In this document: positions 26,850-36,070 of the stretch, one piece after another
How positions within the stretch are numbered: the first letter of the stretch is position 1
How the letters are laid out: every line of letters starts with the position of its first letter
Source of the DNA: JBNNGK01 sp050268245
GTDB lineage: Bacteria; Pseudomonadota; Gammaproteobacteria; Enterobacterales; Enterobacteriaceae
Assembly (NCBI RefSeq): GCF_050268245.1
Contig: NZ_JBNNGK010000011.1
Span: forward strand, 1-64,000
Length of the DNA: 64,000 bases
Direction: 5' to 3'
Program-made: the position numbers and the translations under genes
Notes under the pieces: generated by a model
Database searches by the model: none
Seen by the model: the letters and a program-made list of their open reading frames with translations, nothing else
Told to the model about the DNA's origin: nothing

Positions 26850-27368
26850 TTACAGCAGCGGTTCCATTTCCAACAAAATTTGCTCACACCACTGTTGCAG
26901 ACGATCATCGCTCATCTCATACTGATTCACTTCGTCTAGCGCCAGGCCGACAAAATGCGAGCCATCAGCGGTCAGTGGTTTTGGGCTGGTAAACTCAAAC
27001 CCAGCGATCGGCCAGAAACCGATGAACTGTACGCCGAGCGGTTTGAGCTGATCATGCAACATGCCGAGTGCATCGAGAAACCATTCGCCATAGCCGAGTT
27101 GGTCGCCCATGCCGTACATAGCGACAATTTTGCCCTGTAAATCCAGTTCGCTGAGCTGTGGCCAGATGGCTTCCCAGTCTTCCTGTAGCTCACCGAAATC
27201 CCAAGTAGGAATACCGAGGATGAGCACGGAATAGTCTTCCATCCGTTTGGGGGAGACGTCTTTCAGATTGTGCAGGTCGACCAGATCTTCACCTAGAATC
27301 TCACGGATTTTTTCCGCAGCCATTTCGGTGTAGCAGGTGCTGGAGCCGTAAAATAGACCAATCTTCAT
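26850..27368 (-). CDS. fldB: Flavodoxin FldB
   Basis: A 172-residue long-chain flavodoxin binding FMN. The phosphate loop YGSSTCYTEMAAEKI lies at residues ~7-21, and the aromatic FMN-stacking loops are at PTWDFGELQEDW and GDQLGYGEWFLDALG. The start at 27368 (MKIGLFYGSS) is the family start; a longer frame adds unrelated residues. FldB is a SoxRS-responsive flavodoxin in E. coli, and the position divergent from xerD is conserved. Confidence 0.94.
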   Translation of the reverse strand: MKIGLFYGSSTCYTEMAAEKIREILGEDLVDLHNLKDVSPKRMEDYSVLILGIPTWDFGELQEDWEAIWPQLSELDLQGKIVAMYGMGDQLGYGEWFLDALGMLHDQLKPLGVQFIGFWPIAGFEFTSPKPLTADGSHFVGLALDEVNQYEMSDDRLQQWCEQILLEMEPLL

Positions 27369-27474
27369 GTTTAAACCGTTATGTACCGTTCGTGAAATGG
27401 CAACGAGTGTACCAGATTTACGCGGGCTTAAGGCATAATGACCTAAGGTGTAACCGTAACCAAGAGAGGGGGAC

Positions 27475-28374
27475 GTGCAACAGCAAGACAATGCGCTGAT
27501 TGAGCAATTTTTGGATGCGCTGTGGCTTGAACGTAACCTAGCGGAAAATACGTTGGCCTCTTACCGGCTGGATTTGCAAGCGCTGGTTAGCTGGCTGGCG
27601 CAGCAGAGCCGCAGTTTATTACAGGCCAACGCGCTGGATCTGCAAGCGTTTCTCGCCGAGCGGGTAGAGGGGGGCTACAAGGCGAGCAGTTCGGCGCGCC
27701 TGTTAAGTGCCATGCGTCGCCTGTATCAATATTTGAACCGCGAGAACATGCGAGCCGACGACCCGACCGCGTTACTCGCGTCGCCCAAACTGCCGCAACG
27801 GTTGCCGAAGGATTTGAGTGAAGCGCAAATCGAAGCGCTGCTGCAGGCACCGTGTGTCGAGCAACCGTTAGAGTTACGTGACAAAGCGATGCTGGAAGTC
27901 CTTTACGCCACCGGTTTGCGTGTTACCGAATTGGTGAGTCTCAGCATTAGCGATGTCAGCCTGCGTCAAGGCGTGGTACGCGTGATCGGTAAAGGCAACA
28001 AAGAGCGGTTGGTACCGCTAGGCGAAGAAGCGGTTTATTGGATCGAGAATTATTTGGAGCACGGGCGGCCATGGTTGGTGAACGGGCAGGCGCTTGACGT
28101 CATGTTTCCAAGCCAACGTTGCCAACAAATGACACGTCAGACGTTCTGGCATCGCATTAAACACTATGCGATCCTTGCCGGTATTGATAGTGAGCGCTTG
28201 TCTCCACACGTTTTACGACACGCATTCGCCACCCATTTGCTGAACCACGGTGCCGATCTTCGTGTCGTACAGATGTTACTGGGGCATAGCGACCTCTCAA
28301 CTACGCAAATTTATACACATGTAGCAACTGAACGATTGAAACAGCTACATCAACAGCATCACCCGCGCGCCTGA
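27475..28374 (+). CDS. xerD: Site-specific tyrosine recombinase XerD
   Basis: A 299-residue recombinase that with XerC resolves chromosome dimers at dif under FtsK control. The catalytic domain shows the Arg in ATGLRVTELV, HVLRHAFATHLL (His and Arg), LGHSDLSTTQIYTHV with the final His and nucleophilic Tyr. Translation starts at GTG 27475 after GAGAGGGGG. The next genes, dsbC and recJ, follow at short spacing in the conserved order. Confidence 0.96.
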   Translation: MQQQDNALIEQFLDALWLERNLAENTLASYRLDLQALVSWLAQQSRSLLQANALDLQAFLAERVEGGYKASSSARLLSAMRRLYQYLNRENMRADDPTALLASPKLPQRLPKDLSEAQIEALLQAPCVEQPLELRDKAMLEVLYATGLRVTELVSLSISDVSLRQGVVRVIGKGNKERLVPLGEEAVYWIENYLEHGRPWLVNGQALDVMFPSQRCQQMTRQTFWHRIKHYAILAGIDSERLSPHVLRHAFATHLLNHGADLRVVQMLLGHSDLSTTQIYTHVATERLKQLHQQHHPRA

Positions 28375-28401
28375 TGTGCCGGGTTTGAAAGGAATGGAAG
28401 A

Positions 28402-29118
28402 ATGAAGAAAGGTTTAATGCTGCTCTCTTTGTTGGTAGCTTCAATGGCTAGCGCTGCGCACGCTGATGATGCGGTAATTAAAAAAGCGCTGGGTAGCTTG
28501 GGTATCCAGCAGTCAGAGGTACAACCCTCACCGGTCGCTGGTCTGAAAACCGTGTTGACCGAAAACGGTGTGTTGTATGTGTCGGAAGACGGAAAACACA
28601 TCCTGCAAGGTCCATTGTATGATGTCAGCGGCAAGCAGCCTGTCAACGTGACCAACCAAATGTTAGTCACCAAACTGGCAGCGTTGAAAGATCAGATGAT
28701 CGTTTACAAAGCCCCAAAAGAAAAGCACGTAATTACGGTGTTTACCGATATCACCTGTGGTTACTGCCATAAGCTGCATCAGCAGATGAAAGAATATAAC
28801 GATCTTGGGATCACCGTGCGTTACTTGGCATTCCCTCGTCAGGGGCTGAGCTCGCAGGCAGAAAAAGACATGCAATCGATCTGGTGTACAGCCGATAAAG
28901 CCAAAGCATTTGACATGGCAATGAAAGGCGATGAGATTTCACCGGCGACGTGTAAGACTGACATCAGCAAACATTATGCGCTGGGTGTGCAGTTCGGTAT
29001 TCAAGGTACTCCGGCGATAATCCTCGAAAATGGCATGTTGATCCCTGGTTATCAGGGGCCGAAAGAGATGGCGGCTATGCTGGATGCGCATCAGGCCGCG
29101 ACAAAAGCCGGTGGTTAA
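28402..29118 (+). CDS. dsbC: Thiol:disulfide isomerase DsbC
   Basis: A 238-residue periplasmic protein that reshuffles wrong disulfides. A signal peptide covers the first ~22 residues (ending ASAAHA), followed by the N-terminal dimerisation domain and a thioredoxin domain with the CGYC active site (FTDITCGYCHKLH, near residue 120) and the cis-proline segment GTPAI. It is 27 bases after xerD and 6 bases before recJ. It is distinct from the DsbA-like gene of the peptide cluster at 36196. Confidence 0.96.
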   Translation: MKKGLMLLSLLVASMASAAHADDAVIKKALGSLGIQQSEVQPSPVAGLKTVLTENGVLYVSEDGKHILQGPLYDVSGKQPVNVTNQMLVTKLAALKDQMIVYKAPKEKHVITVFTDITCGYCHKLHQQMKEYNDLGITVRYLAFPRQGLSSQAEKDMQSIWCTADKAKAFDMAMKGDEISPATCKTDISKHYALGVQFGIQGTPAIILENGMLIPGYQGPKEMAAMLDAHQAATKAGG

Positions 29119-29124
29119 TCGCTG

Positions 29125-30858
29125 GTGAGTATTAAAACCCAATTACGCCGTCGTGAGACGGCGGATGAACGTCATCTGCCTGCGACTTTACATCCGTTGC
29201 TGCGCCGCTTGTACGCTCTACGTGGAGTGCAAGGGGAGCAGGAGCTGGAACGCAGTGTGAAAGGCATGCTGCCATGGCAGCAACTGGAGGGTATCGACAC
29301 CGCCGTCGCTATTTTGCAGCAGGCGCTGGCCGATGGCCGTCGTATCATGGTGGTAGGGGATTTTGACGCCGACGGAGCTACCAGCACGGCGCTAACGGTA
29401 CTGGCGCTGCGTAGTATGGGCGGTAGTGATGTGCATTATCTGGTGCCCAACCGTTTCGAGGACGGCTACGGCTTGAGTCCAGAGGTGGTTGAGCAGGCGG
29501 ATGCGCGTGGTGCAGCGCTGATTGTCACCGTGGATAATGGCATTTCCTCTCATGCTGGTGTGGATGTGGCGCATGGTAAAGGCATGCAGGTGATTGTGAC
29601 CGATCACCACCTACCGGGTGATGTGTTGCCAACCGCAGATGCGATCGTTAATCCGAATTTACGTGGCTGTGCGTTTCCTTCCAAATCGTTAGCGGGTGTT
29701 GGCGTCGCGTTTTATCTAATGTTGGCGTTACGGGCGCGTCTACGCGAGGCTGGCTGGTTTGAACTGCGGCAGTTGATCATGCCGAATTTAGCCGAATTGC
29801 TAGATTTAGTGGCGTTGGGAACGGTGGCAGATGTGGTGCCGCTTGACGCGAATAATCGTATTTTAGTGTACCAGGGCTTGAACCGCATTCGCGCTGGTAA
29901 GTGTCGCCCGGGCATCCGTGCATTACTCGAGGTGGCAAACCGAGACGCGCGAACATTGGCCGCTAATGATCTGGGGTTCGCACTTGGGCCACGGTTGAAT
30001 GCTGCCGGTCGATTAGATGATATGTCGATAGGGGTCGCGTTACTGCTGAGTGATGACATTGCGCAGGCGCGCATGCTGGCCAACGATCTCGATGCGCTTA
30101 ACCTAACGCGTCGCGAAATCGAGCAGGGTATGCAGGTAGAAGCGCTGCAATTGTGCGATCAACTCGAACGTACCCGTACGGCGCTGCCTTACGGTTTGGC
30201 GATGTATCACCCAGAGTGGCATCAGGGGGTGGTAGGGATTCTGGCTTCGCGTATTAAAGAACGCTTTCACCGCCCGGTAATTGCCTTTGCGCCTGCGGGT
30301 GACGGTATTCTGAAAGGATCGGGGCGTTCGATAGCCGGTCTACATATGCGAGACGCGCTGGAGCGTTTGGACTGCCTCAACCCCGGCTTGATGATAAAGT
30401 TTGGCGGCCATGCAATGGCGGCGGGGTTGTCGTTGGAAGAGGCTAAATTTGACGAGTTTCGCCAGCGGTTTGGTGATTTGGTTGGCGAATGGCTCGATCC
30501 GGCGATGCTGGAAGGGGTCATCTGGTCTGACGGTGAGTTGGCAATGCAGGAGTTGACGTTAGAAACGGCGGAGTTACTGCGCGAAGGTGGCCCGTGGGGG
30601 CAGGCGTTCCCAGAACCGACGTTTGACGGGAAATTCCGTATTTTGCAACAGCGGTTGGTGGGTGAAAAACACCTGAAACTGATGGTCGAACCGATCGGCG
30701 GAGGGCCATTACTTGACGGTATTGCTTTCAACGTAGACACCACGCTGTGGCCTGATAGTAGCGTTCGCGAAGTGGAGCTGGCCTATAAGCTCGACGTTAA
30801 CGAATATCGCGGTAACCGTAATGTACAGTTATTGATTCAGCATCTTTGGCCATATTAA
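29125..30858 (+). CDS. recJ: Single-stranded-DNA exonuclease RecJ
   Basis: A 577-residue 5'-3' exonuclease of the DHH phosphoesterase family, acting in RecF-pathway recombination and mismatch repair. Motifs VVGDFDADGATST (residues ~76-88), VTVDNGISSHAG and VTDHHLPGD carry the metal ligands, and the DHHA1 part contains KGSGRSI and FGGHAMAAGLS. It starts with GTG 29125, only 6 bases after dsbC. Length equals E. coli RecJ. Confidence 0.96.
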   Translation: MSIKTQLRRRETADERHLPATLHPLLRRLYALRGVQGEQELERSVKGMLPWQQLEGIDTAVAILQQALADGRRIMVVGDFDADGATSTALTVLALRSMGGSDVHYLVPNRFEDGYGLSPEVVEQADARGAALIVTVDNGISSHAGVDVAHGKGMQVIVTDHHLPGDVLPTADAIVNPNLRGCAFPSKSLAGVGVAFYLMLALRARLREAGWFELRQLIMPNLAELLDLVALGTVADVVPLDANNRILVYQGLNRIRAGKCRPGIRALLEVANRDARTLAANDLGFALGPRLNAAGRLDDMSIGVALLLSDDIAQARMLANDLDALNLTRREIEQGMQVEALQLCDQLERTRTALPYGLAMYHPEWHQGVVGILASRIKERFHRPVIAFAPAGDGILKGSGRSIAGLHMRDALERLDCLNPGLMIKFGGHAMAAGLSLEEAKFDEFRQRFGDLVGEWLDPAMLEGVIWSDGELAMQELTLETAELLREGGPWGQAFPEPTFDGKFRILQQRLVGEKHLKLMVEPIGGGPLLDGIAFNVDTTLWPDSSVREVELAYKLDVNEYRGNRNVQLLIQHLWPY

Positions 30859-30864
30859 ATCAAT

Positions 30865-30897
30865 GCGGGTGCGCTCTTGGGCGCACCTTTGCATTTT
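30865..30897 (+). terminator. Terminator after recJ
   Basis: GGTGCGC (30868-30874) pairs with GCGCACC (30881-30887) and is followed by TTTGCATTTTATT. It lies directly downstream of the recJ stop. The remainder to the prfB start (316 bases in all) shows a TATAAT at 31090-31095 that may be the prfB -10, without a clear -35. Confidence 0.65.
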
Positions 30898-31174
30898 ATT
30901 GGTAAAGCACATCTGCGGTGTGGGCAGCGATAAATCATTTCACATGAAACTGCGCTCCCGGCGCGCGATAAGTTGCGTACTAACCTATCCCGAACCGATT
31001 TATCATCATCTATCTACATGTTTTTCTCTTAGTAATTGATGGTGATTTTTGCGGTTGCCGCTATGCCGTCACTCTAATTTTTTAGGGTATATAATCTGGA
31101 ACCCAGATCCGCTAGAATTACCGGTTCCATGGCATCCCGCCATTGACAACATTCAACGTAAGAACGCGAAAATC

Positions 31175-32273
31175 ATGTTTGAAATTAACCCGGTAAAAAA
31201 CCGAATTCAGGACCTGTCCGAGCGGACAGCCGTTCTTAGGGGGTATCTTTGACTATGATGCCAAGAAAGAACGCCTAGAAGAAGTCAACGCCGAGCTGGA
31301 ACAGCCGGACGTATGGAACGAACCTGAGCGCGCACAGGCGCTAGGTAAAGAGCGTTCCGCACTTGAAGCCATCGTTGAAACCATCGACAACCTGACTCAA
31401 GGTGAAGAAGATGTGAGCGGCCTGCTTGAACTGGCGGTTGAAGCCGACGATGAAGAAACCTTTAACGAAGCGGTGGTTGAGCTTGATCAACTGATCGTTA
31501 AGCTGGAACAATTAGAATTCCGTCGTATGTTCTCTGGTGAATACGACAGTGCTGACTGCTACTTAGACATTCAGGCGGGTTCTGGCGGCACGGAAGCACA
31601 GGATTGGGCCAGCATGCTGCTGCGTATGTATCTGCGCTGGGCTGAGGCCAAAGGTTTCAAGACAGAAGTGATTGAAGAGTCTGATGGTGATGTCGCGGGG
31701 TTGAAATCCGCCACCATTAAAATTATCGGCGACTATGCGTTTGGCTGGTTGCGTACTGAAACCGGCGTGCATCGCCTAGTACGTAAAAGCCCGTTCGATT
31801 CAGGCGGCCGTCGTCATACCTCATTCAGCTCTGTATTTGTCTACCCGGAAGTGGATGAAGATATCGATATCGACATCAACCCGGCGGATCTACGCATCGA
31901 CGTTTACCGCGCTTCCGGTGCCGGTGGTCAGCACGTCAACAAAACCGAGTCAGCGGTACGTATTACCCACTTACCGACCAACATCGTGGTTCAGTGTCAG
32001 AACGATCGTTCACAGCATAAGAACAAGGATCAAGCATTCAAACAGCTAAGAGCCAAGCTGTATGAATATGAGATGCAAAAGAAAAATGCTGATAAACAGG
32101 CGCTGGAAGACAATAAGTCCGATATCGGCTGGGGTAGCCAAATCCGTTCTTATGTACTGGATGATTCCCGTATCAAGGATTTGCGCACCAACGTTGAAAC
32201 GCGTAACACGCAGGCCGTACTGGATGGCGACCTAGATAAATTCATTGAGGCAAGTTTGAAAGCCGGGTTATGA
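31175..32273 (+). CDS. prfB: Peptide chain release factor 2 (programmed +1 frameshift)
   Basis: Release factor 2 reads UGA and UAA stop codons. The first 25 codons (31175-31249, MFEINPVKNRIQDLSERTAV...) end at an in-frame TGA at 31250-31252; the ribosome must shift +1 so that reading continues from 31251. The coding sequence is therefore 31175-31249 joined to 31251-32273, giving 365 residues. All frameshift signals are present: the Shine-Dalgarno-like AGGGGG (31238-31243), the slippery CTT (31247-31249) and TGAC. Downstream are the tripeptide SPF (RKSPFDSGGRRH) and the catalytic GGQ (SGAGGQHVNK). The shift gives autoregulation by RF2 supply. lysS follows after 9 bases, as in E. coli. Confidence 0.97.
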
Positions 32274-32282
32274 GGAACAGAA

Positions 32283-33800
32283 ATGTCTGAGCAACAATCA
32301 CAGGGCGCCGATCAGGCGTTGGATCTCAACAACGAGCTGCAGTCACGCCGCGAAAAGCTGGCAGCGCTGCGCGAGAACGGCATTGCGTTCCCGAATGATT
32401 TCCGTCGTGACACCACGTCCGATAAGCTGCACGCCGAATACGACAGCAAAGAAAACGAAGAGTTGGAAGCGCTGGGTGTAGAAGTCACTGTCGCTGGCCG
32501 TATGATGACGCGCCGCATTATGGGCAAAGCGTCATTTGTGACGCTGCAAGACGTGGGTGGCCGCATTCAGTTGTACGTGGCGCGTGACGATCTGGCGGAA
32601 GGTGTCTACAACGAGCAGTTCAAAAAGTGGGATTTGGGCGATATCCTTGGCGCGCGCGGCAAGCTGTTCAAAACCAAGACCGGCGAATTGTCGATCCATT
32701 GCACCGAACTGCGTCTGTTGACCAAAGCCCTGCGTCCGTTGCCGGATAAGTTCCATGGCCTGGCCGATCAGGAAACCCGTTATCGTCAGCGCTATCTGGA
32801 TTTGATCGCCAACGAAGAATCACGCAATACCTTTAAAGTGCGTTCGCAGATTATGTCGGGCATTCGTAATTTTATGGTTGGCCGTGGCTTCATGGAAGTT
32901 GAAACCCCAATGATGCAGGTGATCCCAGGCGGCGCGTCGGCACGTCCGTTCATCACGCATCATAATGCGCTCGACATTGATATGTACCTGCGTATTGCAC
33001 CTGAGCTGTATTTAAAGCGGCTGGTGGTGGGGGGCTTCGAACGCGTATTCGAAATCAACCGTAACTTCCGTAATGAAGGCGTTTCTCCGCGTCATAACCC
33101 AGAGTTCACGATGATGGAACTCTATATGGCTTACGCGGATTATAAAGATCTGATCGAATTGACCGAATCGCTGTTCCGTACACTGGCGCAAGATGTGTTG
33201 GGTAACACGGCAGTACAGTATGGCGATGAAGTGTTTGATTTCGGGAAGCCTTTTGAAAAGCTGACGATGCGTGAAGCGATCAAAAAATACCGTCCAGAAA
33301 CAGAAATGGCCGATTTGGATGATTTTGATAAAGCTAAAGCGATCGCCGAGTCTATTGGTATTAAAGTCGAGAAGAGCTGGGGTCTGGGTCGTGTTGTGAC
33401 TGAAATTTTTGAGGAAACAGCCGAAAGCCATCTGATTCAGCCAACATTCATTACTGAATACCCAGCAGAAGTGTCACCACTGGCACGTCGTAACGATGAG
33501 AACCCGGAAATCACCGATCGCTTTGAATTCTTCATCGGTGGCCGCGAAATCGGTAATGGTTTCTCCGAGTTAAACGATGCTGAAGATCAGGCACAGCGTT
33601 TTGCTGATCAGGTAGCGGCGAAAGATGCGGGTGATGACGAAGCCATGTTCTACGACGAAGATTATGTGACGTCTTTGGAGCACGGTTTACCGCCAACGGC
33701 TGGCTTGGGTATCGGTATCGACCGTATGGTGATGCTGTTCACTAACAGCCATACTATTCGTGACGTGATCCTGTTCCCTGCGATGCGTCCGACTAAGTAA
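32283..33800 (+). CDS. lysS: Lysyl-tRNA synthetase
   Basis: A 505-residue class IIb synthetase. The N-terminal OB-fold (residues ~60-150) binds the tRNA anticodon. Motif 1 (FMEVETPMMQ), motif 2 (FRNEGVSPRHNPEFTMME) and motif 3 (GLGIGIDRMVML) form the catalytic core. Length equals E. coli LysS. It is co-transcribed with prfB and is followed by a strong terminator. Confidence 0.97.
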   Translation: MSEQQSQGADQALDLNNELQSRREKLAALRENGIAFPNDFRRDTTSDKLHAEYDSKENEELEALGVEVTVAGRMMTRRIMGKASFVTLQDVGGRIQLYVARDDLAEGVYNEQFKKWDLGDILGARGKLFKTKTGELSIHCTELRLLTKALRPLPDKFHGLADQETRYRQRYLDLIANEESRNTFKVRSQIMSGIRNFMVGRGFMEVETPMMQVIPGGASARPFITHHNALDIDMYLRIAPELYLKRLVVGGFERVFEINRNFRNEGVSPRHNPEFTMMELYMAYADYKDLIELTESLFRTLAQDVLGNTAVQYGDEVFDFGKPFEKLTMREAIKKYRPETEMADLDDFDKAKAIAESIGIKVEKSWGLGRVVTEIFEETAESHLIQPTFITEYPAEVSPLARRNDENPEITDRFEFFIGGREIGNGFSELNDAEDQAQRFADQVAAKDAGDDEAMFYDEDYVTSLEHGLPPTAGLGIGIDRMVMLFTNSHTIRDVILFPAMRPTK

Positions 33801-33815
33801 GCGTTGTTCATGACA

Positions 33816-33848
33816 AAGCCGGTGTGGGCGACTACACCGGCTTTTTAT
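33816..33848 (+). terminator. Terminator after lysS
   Basis: AAGCCGGTGT (33816-33825) and ACACCGGCTT (33834-33843) form a perfect 10-bp stem with an 8-base loop followed by TTT. It lies 15 bases past the lysS stop. Confidence 0.85.
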
Positions 33849-33911
33849 GTGCGTTAAGCGAGTAAGACGAACTAACCGCTTAAAACAGCAGCAATTTTGC
33901 GTTAACTCCAC

Positions 33912-33939
33912 TTGCCCAGCGGCGATAACCGGTTATAAT
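33912..33939 (+). promoter_or_regulatory. Promoter of the tRNA-Gly gene
   Basis: TTGCCC (33912-33917) and a perfect TATAAT (33934-33939) are separated by 16 bp. The expected start point is about 10 bases before the mature tRNA. A GC-rich discriminator, typical of stringently controlled stable-RNA promoters, is not evident. Confidence 0.7.
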
Positions 33940-33956
33940 GCCAATCGCACACCATA

Positions 33957-34030
33957 GCGGGTGTAGTTCAATGGTAGAACGGCAGCTTCCCAAGCTGCAT
34001 ACGAGGGTTCGATTCCCTTCACCCGCTCCA
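33957..34030 (+). tRNA. glyU: tRNA-Gly (anticodon CCC)
   Basis: The 74 bases start GCGGGTG and end with CACCCGCTCCA, giving a perfect 7-bp acceptor stem and an encoded CCA. The anticodon arm GCAGC-TTCCCAA-GCTGC places CCC at positions 34-36, reading GGG. The T arm GAGGG-TTCGATT-CCCTT closes as expected with one G-T pair. The sequence is nearly that of E. coli glyU. It lies alone between lysS and ygeR. Confidence 0.96.
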
Positions 34031-34244
34031 AAATCTTTTCCTAACGTCTTGCATATCCTCACCAGATACTTAAACATTTCGCATCAAAACCCCAATCTTA
34101 ATATATAGTTAACCTTATATCGGCCACGGCTATCATCCTGAAAATCTCCTTGTTTTTGACTGACCCTTCGCAAGTGGTAGTATAGGCGCTCTTCACGCGC
34201 TTCTAGCGTAATAGCGTACCGATATAGCAGATTGAGGTCAGGTT

Positions 34245-35003
34245 GTGAGCAGAGGAAGCAATACAAAGTGGTGGCATCGTGTGGCGGTGTGTTTGACGCT
34301 CAGCCTGCTGCTAGCGGGATGCTCCGGGAAAAACACCTACAATCGCGATTACGATAAACTGCCGAAAGGCAGCTACAACGGAAAAACCTATACGGTCAAA
34401 GGCGGTGATACGCTGTATTACATTGCATGGATCACTGACAATGAAGTCAGTGAGTTGGCGCGGATGAATAAGATTCGTCCCCCTTATCGATTGGCTGTCG
34501 GCCAAAAACTCAAAGTAGCATCGAGTGCGCCATCGAAACAGACTACGGGTAACCGCAAGTCGAGTGGTGGTGCTACAGGCAATGTATTGGCTAAATCTCC
34601 ACCGCCAGGCATATCACGTTGTTGGCATTGGCCGACCAGCGGTAAACTTATCGTCAAATTCTCAACCGCAGACGGTGGGAACAAAGGGATCGATCTCGCA
34701 GGGAGCCGTGGTCAGCCCGTCTACGCATCGGCGAATGGTAAAGTCGTTTACGTCGGCAACCAACTGCGTGGTTATGGAAATTTGATCATGATTAAGCATG
34801 GGCAAGATTTCATCACTGCGTATGCCCATAACGACAGTACATTGGTACGTAATGGCCAAACGGTGAAAGCCGGGCAGAAAATAGCCACCATGGGCAGCAG
34901 CGGTACTAACTCGGTGCGATTGCATTTCCAAATTCGTTATCGCGCCACGGCGTTGGATCCATTACGTTATCTGCCGCCTCAGGGGCATTCGCCCTCTTGT
35001 TAA
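34245..35003 (+). CDS. ygeR: LysM/M23 lipoprotein, amidase activator YgeR (ActS)
   Basis: A 252-residue outer-membrane lipoprotein: signal peptide with lipobox LLAGC (lipidated Cys near residue 26), one LysM domain (YTVKGGDTLYYIAWITDNEV, from residue ~48) that binds peptidoglycan, and a C-terminal LytM/M23 domain (from ~125). In E. coli YgeR/ActS activates the amidases AmiA, AmiB and AmiC during cell separation and stress; the LytM domain there is degenerate and non-catalytic. The start is GTG 34245. Synteny next to tRNA-Gly is kept. Confidence 0.92.
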   Translation: MSRGSNTKWWHRVAVCLTLSLLLAGCSGKNTYNRDYDKLPKGSYNGKTYTVKGGDTLYYIAWITDNEVSELARMNKIRPPYRLAVGQKLKVASSAPSKQTTGNRKSSGGATGNVLAKSPPPGISRCWHWPTSGKLIVKFSTADGGNKGIDLAGSRGQPVYASANGKVVYVGNQLRGYGNLIMIKHGQDFITAYAHNDSTLVRNGQTVKAGQKIATMGSSGTNSVRLHFQIRYRATALDPLRYLPPQGHSPSC

Positions 35004-35794
35004 CACGATAGCGGGCAAGGCATCGTCACCCTTCAGACTGCTGTCAAAGCCTCTAATTAGAGAAAGCGTGCAAAATGGGGTGTAGCGGCTTGCCGCTGGA
35101 GTGCCTCTCGGTGCGCTAGACATGAGAATTTCCGGACGTTGTAATCAACCTAAAACCACTTCTAAGCAGGTGGTTTTTTACTTTTTATCTAGCAATACAG
35201 ACAGATGCTCAGGATGAAATGCATTCATTCAGCTAATGTATTCGTCCATTTAATAAAGCGTAAACCGGGTGGCTGGAGAAAATTGCTGATAACTTAATGA
35301 GAAGCGATTCAACGTTCTTTTTTTGCTTCGTGTTTGTGTCTTGCGCTAAGTGTGCTGAGTCTGTATCCAACTTTTAGCATTGTTTTAGTGAAGAGTAGAA
35401 AAACCCAGAAGTGGTCGGATCAGTATAATTTCTCATTTTTACTTGTAATTTTAAAGGTGTTTTCTTGTGTTGCGTGTTTTGTTTTTTATCTTTGTTTTTA
35501 ATGTGTAATGTTTTTTCTTATTTTAATTATTAAGAATTAATAAGATTAATCCAAGTAGATCGCTTTAATCGATATGGTTATGAGTAGTCTTGTTATTGAA
35601 AATAGTATTGATCTGTCGTGACGTGCTCGTTATCCTTGCCGCAATTCGATTAGGTGAACACTCAGTTCAAATAATTCGCCCGATATTAATTAGGGCATGT
35701 TTCGCTATGCATGTACCTATATTGAATTGTTACATCATGAATGATGGGCAATAAGTAGTGCAGTAATACATAATGTAAATATAAGGATGTTAAA
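35004..35794. other. AT-rich region between ygeR and the peptide gene
   Basis: 791 bases without a gene I can support. Near its left end are the palindrome CTCTAATTAGAG (about 35054), a hairpin AGCGGC-TT-GCCGCT (about 35085) and a terminator-shaped hairpin at 35152-35180. From about 35200 on, the composition is clearly more AT-rich than the housekeeping genes, which marks the left border of the accessory peptide cluster. Confidence 0.5.
35152..35180 (+). terminator. Terminator-shaped hairpin upstream of the peptide cluster
   Basis: AAAACCAC (35152-35159) and GTGGTTTT (35170-35177) pair perfectly over 8 bp around a 10-base loop and end in a T tract. It may end a ygeR read-through transcript or a small RNA encoded in about 35070-35180; no known RNA was recognised. 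Confidence 0.6.
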
Positions 35795-35992
35795 ATGAAA
35801 AAGATTACGATGTCTGTAGCAAACACCATCGTTGGTGGCCATTGCAAAACAACCTGCTCTGATTCTTTTGAGTGGCTTACTGTTGGTGGAAACGATGTTT
35901 GTAATTTAGTGACCACCTGTGTGGATAAACACGGTGTAGCAACTCAAACTTACCAACAGGCTGATGACAGCAACTGTAAACCTGCGGGCTAA
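35795..35992 (+). CDS. Double-glycine-leader, cysteine-rich microcin-like precursor peptide
   Basis: A 65-residue peptide. Residues 1-15 (MKKITMSVANTIVGG) have the length and Gly-Gly end of class II microcin/colicin V leaders, the substrate of C39 peptidases such as the one encoded at 37841. The predicted mature part (residues 16-65) has cysteines at 17, 21, 36, 42 and 61: enough for two disulfides and one unpaired thiol. It resembles the small Enterobacterales family I remember as DUF4762, whose function is not described. The ATG follows AAGGAT. A perfect hairpin just downstream probably makes a separate abundant short transcript. Next genes encode a thiol oxidoreductase, an acyltransferase and exporters, so a secreted, modified peptide is the best guess. 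An antibacterial role is inference. Confidence 0.75.
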   Translation: MKKITMSVANTIVGGHCKTTCSDSFEWLTVGGNDVCNLVTTCVDKHGVATQTYQQADDSNCKPAG

Positions 35993-36037
35993 ATTAAAGC
36001 TTGGTAAAAGCTTTAAACAGGTCTGGTAGGCCTACTT

Positions 36038-36070
36038 TAGGTGCGATAATATATCGCACCTAATTTTATG
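36038..36070 (+). terminator. Strong hairpin after the precursor-peptide gene
   Basis: TAGGTGCGATA (36038-36048) and TATCGCACCTA (36052-36062) pair perfectly over 11 bp with a 3-base loop and are followed by ATTTTATGTTG. A smaller hairpin AAAGCTT-GGTA-AAGCTTT sits just before it (about 35996-36014). It probably ends most transcripts of the peptide gene and lets a fraction read into the processing genes. Confidence 0.75.

Noticed and set aside
31049..31252. Separate small gene upstream of prfB
   Set aside because: Its last 25 codons are the true N-terminus of RF2 read before the programmed frameshift; the part before 31175 is leader DNA.
35686..35916. 76-codon minus-strand frame with a hydrophobic stretch, considered as an immunity protein
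   Set aside because: It lies antisense to the precursor peptide, lacks a ribosome-binding site and starts inside the peptide gene; hydrophobicity results from the AT-rich opposite strand.
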